This document shows positions 23,641 to 32,273 of a DNA stretch of 64,000 nucleotides, one piece after another; positions within the stretch are counted from its first letter, which is position 1, and the number at the start of each line of letters is the position of its first letter. The notes below the pieces were generated by a model. The model ran no database searches. It was not told the origin of the DNA and worked only from the letters and a program-made list of their open reading frames with translations. Origin of the DNA: Geothrix sp. (GTDB taxonomy: Bacteria; Acidobacteriota; Holophagae; Holophagales; Holophagaceae). The stretch lies in NCBI RefSeq assembly GCF_030219325.1, contig NZ_CP126625.1, forward strand, positions 1,538,857 through 1,602,856, written 5' to 3'. Position numbers and translations under genes: made by a program.

Positions 23641-25050
23641 ATGCGATCCATCGTCTGGTTCCGGGGCAAGGACCTCCGCTTGGCGGAGCACGCACCGCTG
23701 ACCGGGGCCGCGGCAGCGGGCGAGGTGATCCCGCTCTTCGTGCTGGATCCCTTCTTCTTCGCGCCGGAGCGGGCCCGGGAGCTGCCCCACCGCATGCAGT
23801 TCCTGCTGGATTCGCTGCGGGCGCTGGAGGCCGATCTCGCGCACCTGGGCTCGCGCCTGGTGGTGGTGTCTGGGCGCAGCGGGGAGGTGCTGCCCCGACT
23901 GGCGGCGCAGTGGAAGGTGGACCAGGTGCTGGTCCATCGCTGGGTGGAGCCCTTTGGTCGCGAGCGCGATCGTCGGATCGCCGAGACCCTGGATCGGGAG
24001 CGCATCGCCTTCCGGCTCTTCGAAGGGGAGACCCTGCTGCCACCGGGTTCCGTGCGGAACGGACAGGGCGCCATGTTCCGGGTGTTCACGCCCTTCGCGA
24101 GGGCCGCCGGAGCGAGGCTGGATCTGGATCGGGCGCTGCCAGCGCCCCGCTCGCTGCCGCCCCTGCCGGAGGGACTCGCCATCGAGACGGCGCCGATCCC
24201 GACGCTGGCGGACCTTGGTCTGCCTCTGAAACCGAATCTGCAGACCGGTGGCGAAAAGGCCGCGTGGGCCCGGTTGAAGGCCTTTGTGAGCGGCCCCATC
24301 GCCGACTACGGGACCGACCGCGACCGAATGGATCGCCCGGGCACGTCACGGCTCAGCGCCGACCTGAAGTTCGGCACCCTGTCCGCCCGCGCAGTCTGGC
24401 AGGCTGCCGCGGCAGCCGGAGCCGGCGAATCCGGGCGGCGCTTCCTCAACGAGCTGCTGTGGCGGGAGTTCAGCCATCACCTGCTCTGGGAGTGGCCGGA
24501 GCTGCTGAAAGCCCCCTTCCGTGCGGATTTCACAGGCTTCCCCTGGCGCGAAGATGAAGCCGACTGGCGTGCCTGGAGCGAAGGCCGCACGGGGTACCCC
24601 GTGGTGGACGCCGCCGCCCGGCAGCTGCTGGCCGAGGGCTTCGTCCACAACCGCGCCCGCATGGTGGCCGCCAGCTTCCTCACGAAGCACCTGCTGCTGG
24701 ATTACCGCCTGGGCGAGGCCCACTACCTGAAGTGGCTCACGGATGGCGACTGGGCCCAGAACAGCGCCGGCTGGCAATGGAGCGCGGGCTGCGGCTGCGA
24801 CGCCCAGCCCTGGTTCCGCATCTTCAATCCCGTGGCCCAGGGGCTGAAGTTCGATCCGGAGGGCGCCTACGTGAAGCGCTGGGTGCCTGAACTGGGCGGC
24901 TGCCCTGTGGCCTTCATCCACGAACCCTGGAAGCTGCCCCGGGGCCAGCGGGCCCATCTCGACTACCCCGAACCCATCGTGGATCACGCCCTGGCTCGGG
25001 AGCGGTTCCTGGCCACGGCGAAAGGGCATCTGGGCCGGATTAAGGAATGA
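23641..25050 (+). CDS. phrB: Deoxyribodipyrimidine photolyase (cryptochrome/photolyase family)
   Basis: Light-driven repair of cyclobutane pyrimidine dimers. The 469 aa have the N-terminal alpha/beta antenna domain (SIVWFRGKDLRLAEHAPLTG) and the C-terminal FAD-binding domain. The latter contains TSRLSADLKFGTLSARAVWQ, FLNELLWREFSHHLLWEWPE, GYPVVDAAARQLLAEGFVHN, RMVAASFLTKHLLLDYRLGE and DGDWAQNSAGWQWSAGCGCD, the class I CPD photolyase signature. ATG 23641 starts the domain exactly. It has no usable Shine-Dalgarno but a TAGGCT box 7 bases upstream, so it may be leaderless. It converges with the oxidoreductase gene, overlapping it by 11 bases. Confidence 0.95.
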   Translation: MRSIVWFRGKDLRLAEHAPLTGAAAAGEVIPLFVLDPFFFAPERARELPHRMQFLLDSLRALEADLAHLGSRLVVVSGRSGEVLPRLAAQWKVDQVLVHRWVEPFGRERDRRIAETLDRERIAFRLFEGETLLPPGSVRNGQGAMFRVFTPFARAAGARLDLDRALPAPRSLPPLPEGLAIETAPIPTLADLGLPLKPNLQTGGEKAAWARLKAFVSGPIADYGTDRDRMDRPGTSRLSADLKFGTLSARAVWQAAAAAGAGESGRRFLNELLWREFSHHLLWEWPELLKAPFRADFTGFPWREDEADWRAWSEGRTGYPVVDAAARQLLAEGFVHNRARMVAASFLTKHLLLDYRLGEAHYLKWLTDGDWAQNSAGWQWSAGCGCDAQPWFRIFNPVAQGLKFDPEGAYVKRWVPELGGCPVAFIHEPWKLPRGQRAHLDYPEPIVDHALARERFLATAKGHLGRIKE

Positions 25051-26032
25051 GCAGGACTTTGCCGGTCGTGGTTCTGGATTCCAAGAGCCGATGGGCCTCG
25101 GCCCCCTGGGCCAGGGGAACCCGGGCGGCAATGTGCACCTTCAAGTGACCGCGGCGCACCCAATCAAACAGCTCGTCCGCTCGCATGAGGCGATCTTCCC
25201 GGGTGCGGAGCACGTTCCAGAGGTCGCCGCCGGTGAGGCTCTTGCTCGTGTCCATCAGGTAGCGTGGATCCACGGGCACGGGATCGCCTCCGGCCATGCC
25301 GAAGAACACCACGTGGCCACCGGTCCGGGCCGCCTCCAGGCTCATTTGCAGGGTGGAACCCACGCTGTCGTAGACCACGTCCACACCCTCGCTGAGCACC
25401 ATGCCCGTCTCGTCAACCCTGCTTCGGAAATCCCGGGAGGCCTGCGGCCAATCCGCGCCGAAGAGGACCACTTCCTTCGCTCCCGCAGCCAGGACCGGCT
25501 GGATTTTCGATTCCTTCGACACGATGCCCATGACTTCGGCCCCCAGCAGGGTGGCCATCTGCACGAGCAGCAGGCCCACGCCCCCGGCAGCTGCGTGGAC
25601 GAGCACGCTGTCGCCTTCCCGGATGGCGTGGCTGTCCCGGACGAGGTACTGGGCGGTGAGCCCTTGCAGGAGCAGGGCCGCCGCGGTTTCGAACGGGATG
25701 TCGTCCGGGAGGGGGATGAGCTTGGCGAGGGGGACGATCACCCGTTCGGCATGGGCGAAGGGGGAGTCCGCAAAGGCGACCCGGTCGCCCACCTTGAACC
25801 CGGTCACGCCCGGGCCCAGAGCTTCCACCTCGCCCGCCGCCTCATAGCCCGCGATCCAGGGGGCTTCGCCCTTCTGGTGGTAGCGGCCCTGGCGGCGGTA
25901 GCAGTCCGCAAAGTTCATCCCGATGGCCCGGGTGCGCACGCAAACCTCGCCGCCTCCGGGCACGGGATCGGGGAGGTCGCGCCATTCCATGACTTCCGGG
26001 CCACCATAGTGGCTGAAGGTGAGGGCTTTCAT
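25040..26032 (-). CDS. Zinc-independent quinone oxidoreductase (MDR family)
   Basis: NADPH-dependent reductase of the QOR branch of medium-chain dehydrogenases, 330 aa. It begins MKALTFSHYGGPEVMEWRDL with IGMNFADCYRRQGRY in place of the zinc site, and carries the AAAGGVGLLLVQMATLLGAE Rossmann motif and DVVYDSVGSTLQMSLEAART. There are no structural-zinc Cys residues, as expected for QOR. The substrate is not predictable. ATG 26032 is the first Met in a family-like start. The 176-base region upstream is discussed under rejected items. Confidence 0.88.
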   Translation of the reverse strand: MKALTFSHYGGPEVMEWRDLPDPVPGGGEVCVRTRAIGMNFADCYRRQGRYHQKGEAPWIAGYEAAGEVEALGPGVTGFKVGDRVAFADSPFAHAERVIVPLAKLIPLPDDIPFETAAALLLQGLTAQYLVRDSHAIREGDSVLVHAAAGGVGLLLVQMATLLGAEVMGIVSKESKIQPVLAAGAKEVVLFGADWPQASRDFRSRVDETGMVLSEGVDVVYDSVGSTLQMSLEAARTGGHVVFFGMAGGDPVPVDPRYLMDTSKSLTGGDLWNVLRTREDRLMRADELFDWVRRGHLKVHIAARVPLAQGAEAHRLLESRTTTGKVLLIP

Positions 26033-26208
26033 ATGGGGCCTCCTGACGTCCCGGGCCGCGTAGGGGAACCTCGACCGGAACCATCTCCTGGATCAGGTTA
26101 GTCCCATCTCCAAGCAATCCCGGGGGTCCGCAGTCGGGGGGGCGCCCTGATAGAGTAATGAGTAAGCGGTTTTTTATTCCTTCTGCGTTAATGACTTACG
26201 GGTAACCC

Positions 26209-26490
26209 ATGCACACCATCCGATTCGACGGCAAGACGCCTGGTGCCGCGGAATGCGACCGGGAGACGGCGCTCCTCGCCGCCAGCGCCAAGGCGAACGT
26301 GCCGCTGAACCACCGGTGCGGGGGCCATGCCCGCTGCGGCACCTGCCTCGTCACGGTGGTGGAGGGCGCCGAGCACCTCAGCGAGAAGGGCGCGGCGGAA
26401 ACGCGCGTGCTCCTCGCCCTCAAGGCCGACCCCGACCAGCGCCTCGCCTGCCAGACCTGGGCCCGGGGCGACGTCAGCGTGAAGTACTAA
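26209..26490 (+). CDS. Plant-type [2Fe-2S] ferredoxin
   Basis: A 93-aa ferredoxin with the cluster motif C-x5-C-x2-C (RCGGHARCGTC) and a fourth Cys in LACQTW, the standard plant/adrenodoxin-like spacing. Its N-terminus (IRFDGKTPGAAECDRETALL) is short. It is an electron carrier; the partner is unknown. It stands alone on the plus strand behind a markedly AT-rich stretch (26155-26205) that probably holds its promoter, and its stop overlaps the recR stop from the other strand by 4 bases. Confidence 0.88.
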   Translation: MHTIRFDGKTPGAAECDRETALLAASAKANVPLNHRCGGHARCGTCLVTVVEGAEHLSEKGAAETRVLLALKADPDQRLACQTWARGDVSVKY

Positions 26491-27089
26491 GTACCGACGA
26501 CCCGCCGCCCTTCCATGGCGCGATCCAAGGTGAGTTCGTCGGCGTATTCGAGGTCGCTGCCGATGGGCAGGCCCAGCCCGATGCGGGTGGTGCGGATGCC
26601 GATGGGTTCCAGCAGGCGGGCCAGCCAGCTGGCGGTGGCCTCGCCATCCACCGTGGGGTTGGTGGCCAGGATGACCTCCTGGATGGCCTGATCCTCCAGG
26701 CGCTTCAGCAGCTCGCGGATGCGCAGCTGATCCGGGCCCACGCCCCGCAGGGGGGAGATGAGGCCGCCCAGCACGTGGTAGCGGCCCCGGAAGTGGCCGC
26801 TACGCTCGAAGCTGAGCACGTTGGAGGCTTCGGCCACGATGACCAGGCTGGCGGGATCCCGGCGGGGATCCAGGCAGATGGGGCAGGTGGGCTGGTCCGT
26901 GAAGGCTCCACAGGTCCCGCAGAAGCCCACCTTCTCGGCGGCCTGCTGCAGCTGGTGGGCCAGGTGGGCCATGGCCTCCGGCCCCTCCTTCAGCAGGTGC
27001 AGGGCCATGCGCTGGGCGGACTTCGAGCCCACCCCCGGCAGCTTCTGGAGGCTCTCGACCACGGCCTCGAGGGGCGGCGGCAGCTTCAT
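26487..27089 (-). CDS. recR: Recombination mediator RecR
   Basis: Gap-repair protein that with RecFO loads RecA on SSB-coated DNA. The 200 aa have a helix-hairpin-helix start (LPGVGSKSAQRMALHLL), the C4 zinc motif (CGTCGAFTDQPTCPIC), and a Toprim domain (LVIVAEASNVLSFERSGHFR; HVLGGLISPLRGVGPDQLRI). It is preceded after 4 bases by ybaB, the usual ybaB-recR pairing. dnaX is not in the window. Confidence 0.95.
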   Translation of the reverse strand: MKLPPPLEAVVESLQKLPGVGSKSAQRMALHLLKEGPEAMAHLAHQLQQAAEKVGFCGTCGAFTDQPTCPICLDPRRDPASLVIVAEASNVLSFERSGHFRGRYHVLGGLISPLRGVGPDQLRIRELLKRLEDQAIQEVILATNPTVDGEATASWLARLLEPIGIRTTRIGLGLPIGSDLEYADELTLDRAMEGRRVVGT

Positions 27090-27093
27090 CCCG

Positions 27094-27396
27094 TTACAGC
27101 CCCAGGCCGGGCAGGTTGAGGCCGGCGCCCATGCCGCCCATCTGCTTCTTCATGGTCTCGTCGACCTTGGTGGTGGCATCGCGGAAGGCGGCCAGCAGCA
27201 GGTCTTCGAGCATGGAGGGATCCTCGGGATCCAGGGCGTCCTTGGCGATGGAGAGGCCCATCAGCTCCTTGGAGCCATTGAGGGTGACCTTCACCAGCTC
27301 GCCGCCGGCGGTGCCTTCGACGCGCAGGTTGGCCTGGGTCTCGGCCAGCTTCGCCTGCATCTGCTGGGCCTGTTTCATCAGAAAGCGCATGTCCAT
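27094..27396 (-). CDS. ybaB: YbaB/EbfC family nucleoid-associated protein
   Basis: A 100-aa DNA-binding protein. The start MDMRFLMKQAQQMQAKLAET, followed by VEGTAGGELVKVTLNGSKEL and DPSMLEDLLLAAFRDATTKV, is the standard YbaB/EbfC layout (two helices around a small sheet, forming a dimeric 'tweezer'). It lies directly upstream of recR, as in many bacteria, and 4 bases after the DUF2062 gene, so four genes (thiL, DUF2062, ybaB, recR) form one minus-strand unit. Confidence 0.93.
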   Translation of the reverse strand: MDMRFLMKQAQQMQAKLAETQANLRVEGTAGGELVKVTLNGSKELMGLSIAKDALDPEDPSMLEDLLLAAFRDATTKVDETMKKQMGGMGAGLNLPGLGL

Positions 27397-27400
27397 GGGA

Positions 27401-27982
27401 TCAGCCTCCGGGGGGGACGTCGTGGGGTGGGCAGGATGCGTGGTGCAGGTGGGGCCAATGGATCCGGCGCAGCCGCCTGGCCAGCCAGAGCATGAAGAAG
27501 TATCCGATGGGCAGGGCGAGAACGGTGCAGATGAAGCCGCCGATGAGGTAGGACTTGAGGATCGGGCGCAGCATGGTGGTCATGGCGTCGAAACCGTCCC
27601 AGGTCAGGAAGCTCCGCCAGCCGATCTCATGCCACTGGACCCGGGCCAGGTTGGCGCTGCTGAAGCGGCCGCGCACCAGGTTGCCCACCCAGGTGCTGGC
27701 GGTGGCGATGGGCACCATGGTCCAGGGGTTGTTGATCAGCATGGCCATGATCATCAGGGGCCGGTGGAGCCGCCGGAAGATGAGGCAGAACGCGAACACC
27801 ATGCCGGTGTGGAGTCCCAGCAGGGGGTTCCAGGCGATGGAGAGCCCCAGGCAGAAGCTCCAGGCCACCTGTTCGGGGCTCAATTCCGGATGGAGGATGT
27901 GCGCCTTCAGGCGGCCCCAGACCCCCCTGGGGGGTGGCGCGGGAACGGGCATGGGCGAGGGCGGCGCTGCGGCATCAGTCAT
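27401..27982 (-). CDS. DUF2062 domain membrane protein
   Basis: A 193-aa inner-membrane protein with a Pro-rich N-terminus and two to three hydrophobic segments. The motif string SPEQVAWSFCLGLSIAWNPL, then LLGLHTGMVFAFCLIFRRLH and NNPWTMVPIATASTWVGNLV, is the DUF2062 signature (GxxxAxxP..G.QT and NPxT.P). Function is unknown; homologues often sit near glycosyltransferase or envelope genes. Its start overlaps the thiL stop by 4 bases. Confidence 0.85.
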   Translation of the reverse strand: MTDAAAPPSPMPVPAPPPRGVWGRLKAHILHPELSPEQVAWSFCLGLSIAWNPLLGLHTGMVFAFCLIFRRLHRPLMIMAMLINNPWTMVPIATASTWVGNLVRGRFSSANLARVQWHEIGWRSFLTWDGFDAMTTMLRPILKSYLIGGFICTVLALPIGYFFMLWLARRLRRIHWPHLHHASCPPHDVPPGG

Positions 27983-28893
27983 GGGGCGAAGTGGTCGAAT
28001 CCAAGGTCCGGCAAGGCGCGCGGCGCCCCTCCATCATAGACGAGAAGGGGCGCCGGGCCCCTCGGGACGGCCCGGCCCACCGGGATCAGTGCCAGGCCCA
28101 GCCTGGCCTCCAGCTCGGCCTGGGGCAGGGAAGTGCCGAAGCAGCGGGCATAGTCCTCGCCGCCGCGCAGGGCATCCTCGTCCAGATCCTGGTCCACGAC
28201 GATGCTGAGACCCGAGGCCTCCGCCAGATTCCGCAGATCCCGGCTGAGGCCATCGGACAGGTCCAGGCAGGCGTGGACTTCCGGCATCGCGCCCAGACGA
28301 ACCCCCAGGCCCAGGCGGGGCCTGGGCGCCAGATGGACCGCCAGGTCGGGGTCGGGGTTTACTGGATCCCAGCGCCACCCGGCCTGGAGCTTGCGCAGGC
28401 CCCGCAGGCTGGCGCCGGGCCGCTGGTCCACGAAGATCCGGTCACCGGATTCCAGGCCATCCCGCCGGAGCCACCGGGGCGCGAAGCCGAAGGCCGTCAG
28501 GCCGAGCCCCAGGCCCGCAGGTCGCCCCACGGTGTCGCCCCCCAGGACCCGCACCTCGGCCTCCCGGCTGGCGGCGGCCAGACCTGCCAGGAAGGTGTCG
28601 AGCCAGGGCGCCTCCACCTCCGGCCCCAGGGCGAGGGTCAGGGTGTAGCCGAAGGGGCGGGCCCCGGAGGCGTCCAGGTCCGACAGGTTCACCGCCAGCA
28701 GCTTCCGCGCCAGCAGGTCGGGCGGATGCCAGTCGAGACGGAAGTGCTGGCCCGACTCCATCAGGTCCGTCGTCACCAGCAAGGTCTGGCCGGGTGGCGT
28801 GGCGGGGAGGGCCCCGCAGTCGTCCAGGAGGTCCCCACCGCCGGGCAGCAGGTCCCGGATCCGGGCAAGAATTCCCGTCTCCATCAGGGGCAT
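27979..28893 (-). CDS. thiL: Thiamine-monophosphate kinase
   Basis: Phosphorylates thiamine monophosphate to the active diphosphate. The 304 aa include a DDCGALPATPPGQTLLVTTD start (metal/ATP Asp), the ARKLLAVNLSDLDASGARPF motif, VLGGDTVGRPAGLGLGLTAF and CLDLSDGLSRDL near the C-terminal active site. I chose ATG 28893 because GGAGG lies 7 bases upstream; an ORF start 216 bases further up has no ribosome site and poor sequence. It is first in the thiL-DUF2062-ybaB-recR unit. No other thi gene is in the window. Confidence 0.9.
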   Translation of the reverse strand: MPLMETGILARIRDLLPGGGDLLDDCGALPATPPGQTLLVTTDLMESGQHFRLDWHPPDLLARKLLAVNLSDLDASGARPFGYTLTLALGPEVEAPWLDTFLAGLAAASREAEVRVLGGDTVGRPAGLGLGLTAFGFAPRWLRRDGLESGDRIFVDQRPGASLRGLRKLQAGWRWDPVNPDPDLAVHLAPRPRLGLGVRLGAMPEVHACLDLSDGLSRDLRNLAEASGLSIVVDQDLDEDALRGGEDYARCFGTSLPQAELEARLGLALIPVGRAVPRGPAPLLVYDGGAPRALPDLGFDHFAP

Positions 28894-29028
28894 GAAAGGA
28901 CCTCCGTCACACTTCCAGTCTCCCACGGCCCAGGAGGCCAGGCGATGCTTGGTCCCGGGCCTTGGCGATGCTAGGTTGGTTGGGTCCGCCCATGCAGGGC
29001 CCCCTATATGAATCGCGAGGAGACGACC

Positions 29029-29283
29029 ATGGCCATCACCAAAGTCTGGATCGAAGAAGGCTGCATCGTATGCAACGCCTGCGAGGCCGAGTGCCCCGAC
29101 GTGTTCCACGTCACCGACACCAGCTGCAACATCAACGGCTCGGTCCGCAAGGATGGCGTGGACAGCGAGAACCGCGACGAGATGAGCGAGCTGAACGATG
29201 ACGTCCAGACCGCCCAGGAGGCCGCCATCGAGGCCGCCGCCGCCAGCTGCCCCGTGGAAGTCATCAAGTTCGACAAGGTCTAA
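29029..29283 (+). CDS. 4Fe-4S ferredoxin
   Basis: An 84-aa ferredoxin with C-x2-C-x2-C-x3-CP (CIVCNACEAECP) and a distal SCPVEVIKF, giving one [4Fe-4S] cluster; an extra CN in the middle could belong to a second, partial site. The acidic middle (ENRDEMSELNDDVQTAQEAA) is common in small low-potential ferredoxins. ATG 29029 has GAGGAG upstream; ATG 29008 would add seven residues and is less likely. It is followed by two hairpins and converges with cheX. Confidence 0.9.
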   Translation: MAITKVWIEEGCIVCNACEAECPDVFHVTDTSCNINGSVRKDGVDSENRDEMSELNDDVQTAQEAAIEAAAASCPVEVIKFDKV

Positions 29284-29292
29284 GCCCCAAGG

Positions 29293-29315
29293 CTGAAACG
29301 GCTCCGCCGTTTCAG
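29293..29315 (+). terminator. Hairpin after the 4Fe-4S ferredoxin
   Basis: Perfect 10-bp stem CTGAAACGGC / GCCGTTTCAG with a 3-base loop, without a T run. It lies 10 bases after the stop and directly before a second, stronger hairpin. Confidence 0.5.
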
Positions 29316-29318
29316 ATA

Positions 29319-29348
29319 CGAAAAGGGCGCCTCGCGGCGCCCTTTTCG
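29319..29348. terminator. Bidirectional intrinsic terminator between ferredoxin and cheX
   Basis: Perfect 13-bp inverted repeat CGAAAAGGGCGCC / GGCGCCCTTTTCG with loop TCGC. A-rich and T-rich outer arms serve both converging genes. Confidence 0.85.
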
Positions 29349-29361
29349 TTGTTCCGGTGGC

Positions 29362-29823
29362 CTATTCCTTCAGCCCCACGTTGACTTCGAACTCGCCGAA
29401 CTCCGTCTTGAAGGGGATGGCGATGCAGGGGACGTCGCCGCTGCGGCTGATCTTGTGCCCCTTGCCGACCACGACGGTGGGCACGGAGATGTTGAGGCTG
29501 AAGCCGTCCTGGATCAGCAGGCGGCGGGCGTCGCCCACCACGATGTTGCCGATCTCGCCAACGGCATCCTCCACGCTCTGGTCCAGGGTGGCGATCTCCT
29601 CCATGAGCATGTTGCTGGCGATGCGGCAGGCCAGGGAGGCCGGGAAGCTCAGGATGATGGAGCCGGACGTGTCCCCCGTGATGCCGATGATGGCCGAGAT
29701 GTCGTAGGTGGTGATGAGGTCCTCTTTGACCGACAGGCCGATCTTCTCGGCCGCGATGCTGGCCATCATCTCGAGGCTGCGGAGGGTGGATTCGATGAAG
29801 GGATTGATGAAGGCGACGTTCAT
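29362..29823 (-). CDS. cheX: CheX-like chemotaxis phosphatase
   Basis: CheC/CheX-fold protein that dephosphorylates CheY-P. The 153-aa product (from ATG 29823) has FINPFIESTLRSLEMMASIA, GDTSGSIILSFPASLACRIA and VEDAVGEIGNIVVGDARRLL; the last holds the E-x2-N catalytic pair. The C-terminal half repeats the fold (VPCIAIPFKTEFGEFEVNVG). The N-terminal start is chosen by similarity, since the ribosome site is weak; an upstream start at 29889 would overlap the divergent yqeY ORF region. No other che gene is adjacent, but a chemoreceptor is encoded at 50941. Confidence 0.85.
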   Translation of the reverse strand: MNVAFINPFIESTLRSLEMMASIAAEKIGLSVKEDLITTYDISAIIGITGDTSGSIILSFPASLACRIASNMLMEEIATLDQSVEDAVGEIGNIVVGDARRLLIQDGFSLNISVPTVVVGKGHKISRSGDVPCIAIPFKTEFGEFEVNVGLKE

Positions 29824-29938
29824 GGGACCCCGGTCGGTTTGACTTTCCCTTGTTTCGGTCAAGGTTCCGGGGGGCATGACTTCTGGCATTGAGGGGGATG
29901 GGCACTGGGGTCACCATGGAGAATTCCAGGAGTTGCCC

Positions 29939-30388
29939 ATGCTCATCCGCCTGCAGGCCGATCTGAAGACCGCCATGCTGGCCCGGGATGCGGCGCGCAC
30001 CCAGGTGCTCCGCATGGCCCTGGCCGCCTACAAGAACGAGGCGGTGGCCAAGGGCCTGGGCCCCCAGGGGACCCTGCCCGAGGCGGAGGCCATCGCCGTG
30101 TTCAAGCGCCTGGTGAAGTCCCGGGAGGACAGCGTCGCCCAGTTCGAGAAAGTGGGGCAGGCGGAGCGGGCCGCCCAGGAGCGGCAGGAGATCGAACTGC
30201 TGAAACCCTATCTGCCGGCCATGATCGAGGGACCGGCCCTGGAGGCGGCCGTGAAGGAGGCCATCGCCAGCAGCGGGGCGAGCTCCAAAAAGGACATGGG
30301 GCTGGTGATGAAGGCCCTGCAGGCGGCCCATGGCACCGCCTACGATGGCAAGGCCGCCTCGATCCTGGTGCAGTCGCTCCTCGCCTGA
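29939..30388 (+). CDS. yqeY: GatB/YqeY domain protein
   Basis: A 149-aa YqeY protein. It begins MLIRLQADLKTAMLARDAAR with RTQVLRMALAAYKNEAVAKG and ELLKPYLPAMIEGPALEAAV, and a C-terminal helical domain (SSKKDMGLVMKALQAAHG) like the tail of GatB that recognises tRNA. The function of free-standing YqeY is not firmly known. ATG 29939 has AGGAG 7 bases upstream. It lies 46 bases before proS. Confidence 0.9.
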   Translation: MLIRLQADLKTAMLARDAARTQVLRMALAAYKNEAVAKGLGPQGTLPEAEAIAVFKRLVKSREDSVAQFEKVGQAERAAQERQEIELLKPYLPAMIEGPALEAAVKEAIASSGASSKKDMGLVMKALQAAHGTAYDGKAASILVQSLLA

Positions 30389-30434
30389 GGCTCGTGCCAG
30401 CTTCATGGGTTAGACTCGAAGGTTCGAGGACCCC

Positions 30435-32273
30435 ATGAAGCAGTCGAAGCTCCTGATCCAGACCCTGCGCGAGACGCCGCGCGATGCCGATGTCGTGAGC
30501 CAGCAGCTCATGATGCGGGCTGGCATGATCCAGAAGGTGGCGGCCGGGATCTACAGCTACCTGCCCCTGGCCTTCCGGAGCATCCGCAAGTTCGAGGAGA
30601 TCGTCCGCGAGGAGCTGGCCAAGGATGGCTGCCAGGAGCTGCTCATGCCGGCCGTGCTGCCGGCCGAGCTGTGGCAGGAGAGCGGGCGCTGGAAGTTCTA
30701 CGGCGACGAGCTGCTCCGCTTCTGCGACCGCAAGGCCAAGGCCGAGGTGGCCGAGCGCCGCGCCCGTGGCGAGAAACCCGACGAGCGGGACTTCTACAAC
30801 TTCTGCCTGGGGCCCACCCACGAGGAAGTGATCACCGACATCGTCCGCAAGAACGTGCGCAGCTACAAGCAGCTGCCCATGAACCTCTTCCAGATCCAGA
30901 CCAAGTTCCGGGACGAGCGCCGCCCGCGCTTCGGCCTCATGCGGGGCCGCGAGTTCACCATGAAGGACGGCTACTCCTTCCATCCCGACGATGCCTGCGC
31001 CGACCGGGAATACTGGGCCATGTTCAACGCCTACAAGCGGATCTTCTCGCGCCTGGGCGTGAAGTTCCGCCCCGTGGAGGCCGACAGCGGCGCCATCGGC
31101 GGCAGCTTCACCCACGAGTTCCACGTGCTGGCGGGCAGCGGTGAGGACGCCATCCTGAGCTGCGACGGGTGCGATTACACGTCGAACATCGAGAAGACGG
31201 AGGCTCCGGCGCTGGGCGCCGGAGAGAATGGAACCGCCTTTGAGCTGAAGCGGGATCACTTCGCCACGCCCGGCGTGGTGGGCCAGGTGGAGCAGGCGGC
31301 GGGGATGAAGGATGCCGAGCACGATGGCATGCCCATCGAGCAGACCAGCAAGTTCTTCCTCTACCGCGTCACGTTCGGCGATGGCGCCACCAAGCTGGTG
31401 GGTGCCGTCCTGCGGGGCGACCATGAGGTCAATCCCGTCAAGGTGAAGAACTTCACCGGGGCCGCGGAAATGGAGCTCCTACCCCTGGAGGAGGCCGAGG
31501 CCTTCACCGGCGCCAAGACTGGCTTCATGGGGCCCGTGGGGCTCAAGGACGTCCAGGTCCTGGTGGACGCCAGCCTGAAGGGCGCCGTGAACCTCACCTG
31601 CGGCGCGAACCGGACGGACTACCACCACTTCGGCCTGGACCCCGTCCGTGATCTGCCCGGCTGCACCTTCACGGACCTGCGCATGGCCGCCGAAGGGGAC
31701 ACCTGCACCCGCTGTGGGAAGGGGCGGTACCAGCCCTTCCGCGGCATCGAGGTGGGCCAGGTCTTCAAGCTCGGCATCAAGTATTCCAAGTCCATGGGCT
31801 GCACCTTCCTGGATGAGCAGGGCAAGGAAAATCCGATGGTGATGGGCTGCTATGGCATCGGCATCACGCGCACGGTGGCCGCCGCCGTGGAACAGAACTA
31901 CGACGCCGACGGCATCATCTGGCCCTGGCCCATCGCGCCCTACCAGGTGCACCTGCTCTGTCTGGATCCGGCCAGCGCCGACGTGGCCGGTGTGGCCACG
32001 CAGGTGGAGAAGGATCTCGAGGCCGCCGGTTTCGAGGTGCTCCATGACGACCGGGAGGGCATGAGCCCCGGCGCCAAGTTCAAGGATGCCGACCTGCTGG
32101 GTTTCCCCCTGCGCATCACCGTGGGCGCCAAGGGCCTGAAGGACGGCATCGTGGAGCTGCGCGACCGCCGCACCAAGGACGTGATCAAGCTCAAGCCCGA
32201 AGCGGCCGTGGCGGAAGTCTCCGCGGCCCGGGATCGCATCATGCTGGAGCTGGAAACCGCAGGAGGGCGCTGA
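30435..32273 (+). CDS. proS: Prolyl-tRNA synthetase (bacterial type)
   Basis: Class II synthetase charging tRNA-Pro, 612 aa. Visible are the N-terminal MKQSKLLIQTLRETPRDADV, motif 1 region (RAGMIQKVAAGIYSYLPLAF), motif 2 (IQTKFRDERRPRFGLMRGRE), an inserted editing (INS) domain at about 230-400, motif 3 (GCYGIGITRTVAAAVEQNYD) and a C-terminal anticodon-binding domain (PYQVHLLCLDPASADVAGVA). The editing domain marks it as the bacterial form. TAGACT at 30411-30416 may be its -10 box. The next gene starts on the last base of its stop codon. Confidence 0.96.
   Translation: MKQSKLLIQTLRETPRDADVVSQQLMMRAGMIQKVAAGIYSYLPLAFRSIRKFEEIVREELAKDGCQELLMPAVLPAELWQESGRWKFYGDELLRFCDRKAKAEVAERRARGEKPDERDFYNFCLGPTHEEVITDIVRKNVRSYKQLPMNLFQIQTKFRDERRPRFGLMRGREFTMKDGYSFHPDDACADREYWAMFNAYKRIFSRLGVKFRPVEADSGAIGGSFTHEFHVLAGSGEDAILSCDGCDYTSNIEKTEAPALGAGENGTAFELKRDHFATPGVVGQVEQAAGMKDAEHDGMPIEQTSKFFLYRVTFGDGATKLVGAVLRGDHEVNPVKVKNFTGAAEMELLPLEEAEAFTGAKTGFMGPVGLKDVQVLVDASLKGAVNLTCGANRTDYHHFGLDPVRDLPGCTFTDLRMAAEGDTCTRCGKGRYQPFRGIEVGQVFKLGIKYSKSMGCTFLDEQGKENPMVMGCYGIGITRTVAAAVEQNYDADGIIWPWPIAPYQVHLLCLDPASADVAGVATQVEKDLEAAGFEVLHDDREGMSPGAKFKDADLLGFPLRITVGAKGLKDGIVELRDRRTKDVIKLKPEAAVAEVSAARDRIMLELETAGGR

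Noticed and set aside
26033-26208. Possible TPP riboswitch in the leader of the quinone oxidoreductase gene (minus strand contains AACCTGATCC and, near the gene, CCCCTACGC)
   Set aside because: The CUGAGA core is absent, the P5 arm does not pair, and the gene has no thiamine link. The match is a short string only; an Infernal scan with RF00059 would decide.
29841-29861. TTGACC upstream of cheX as a promoter
   Set aside because: No -10 box lies at a suitable distance on the minus strand.
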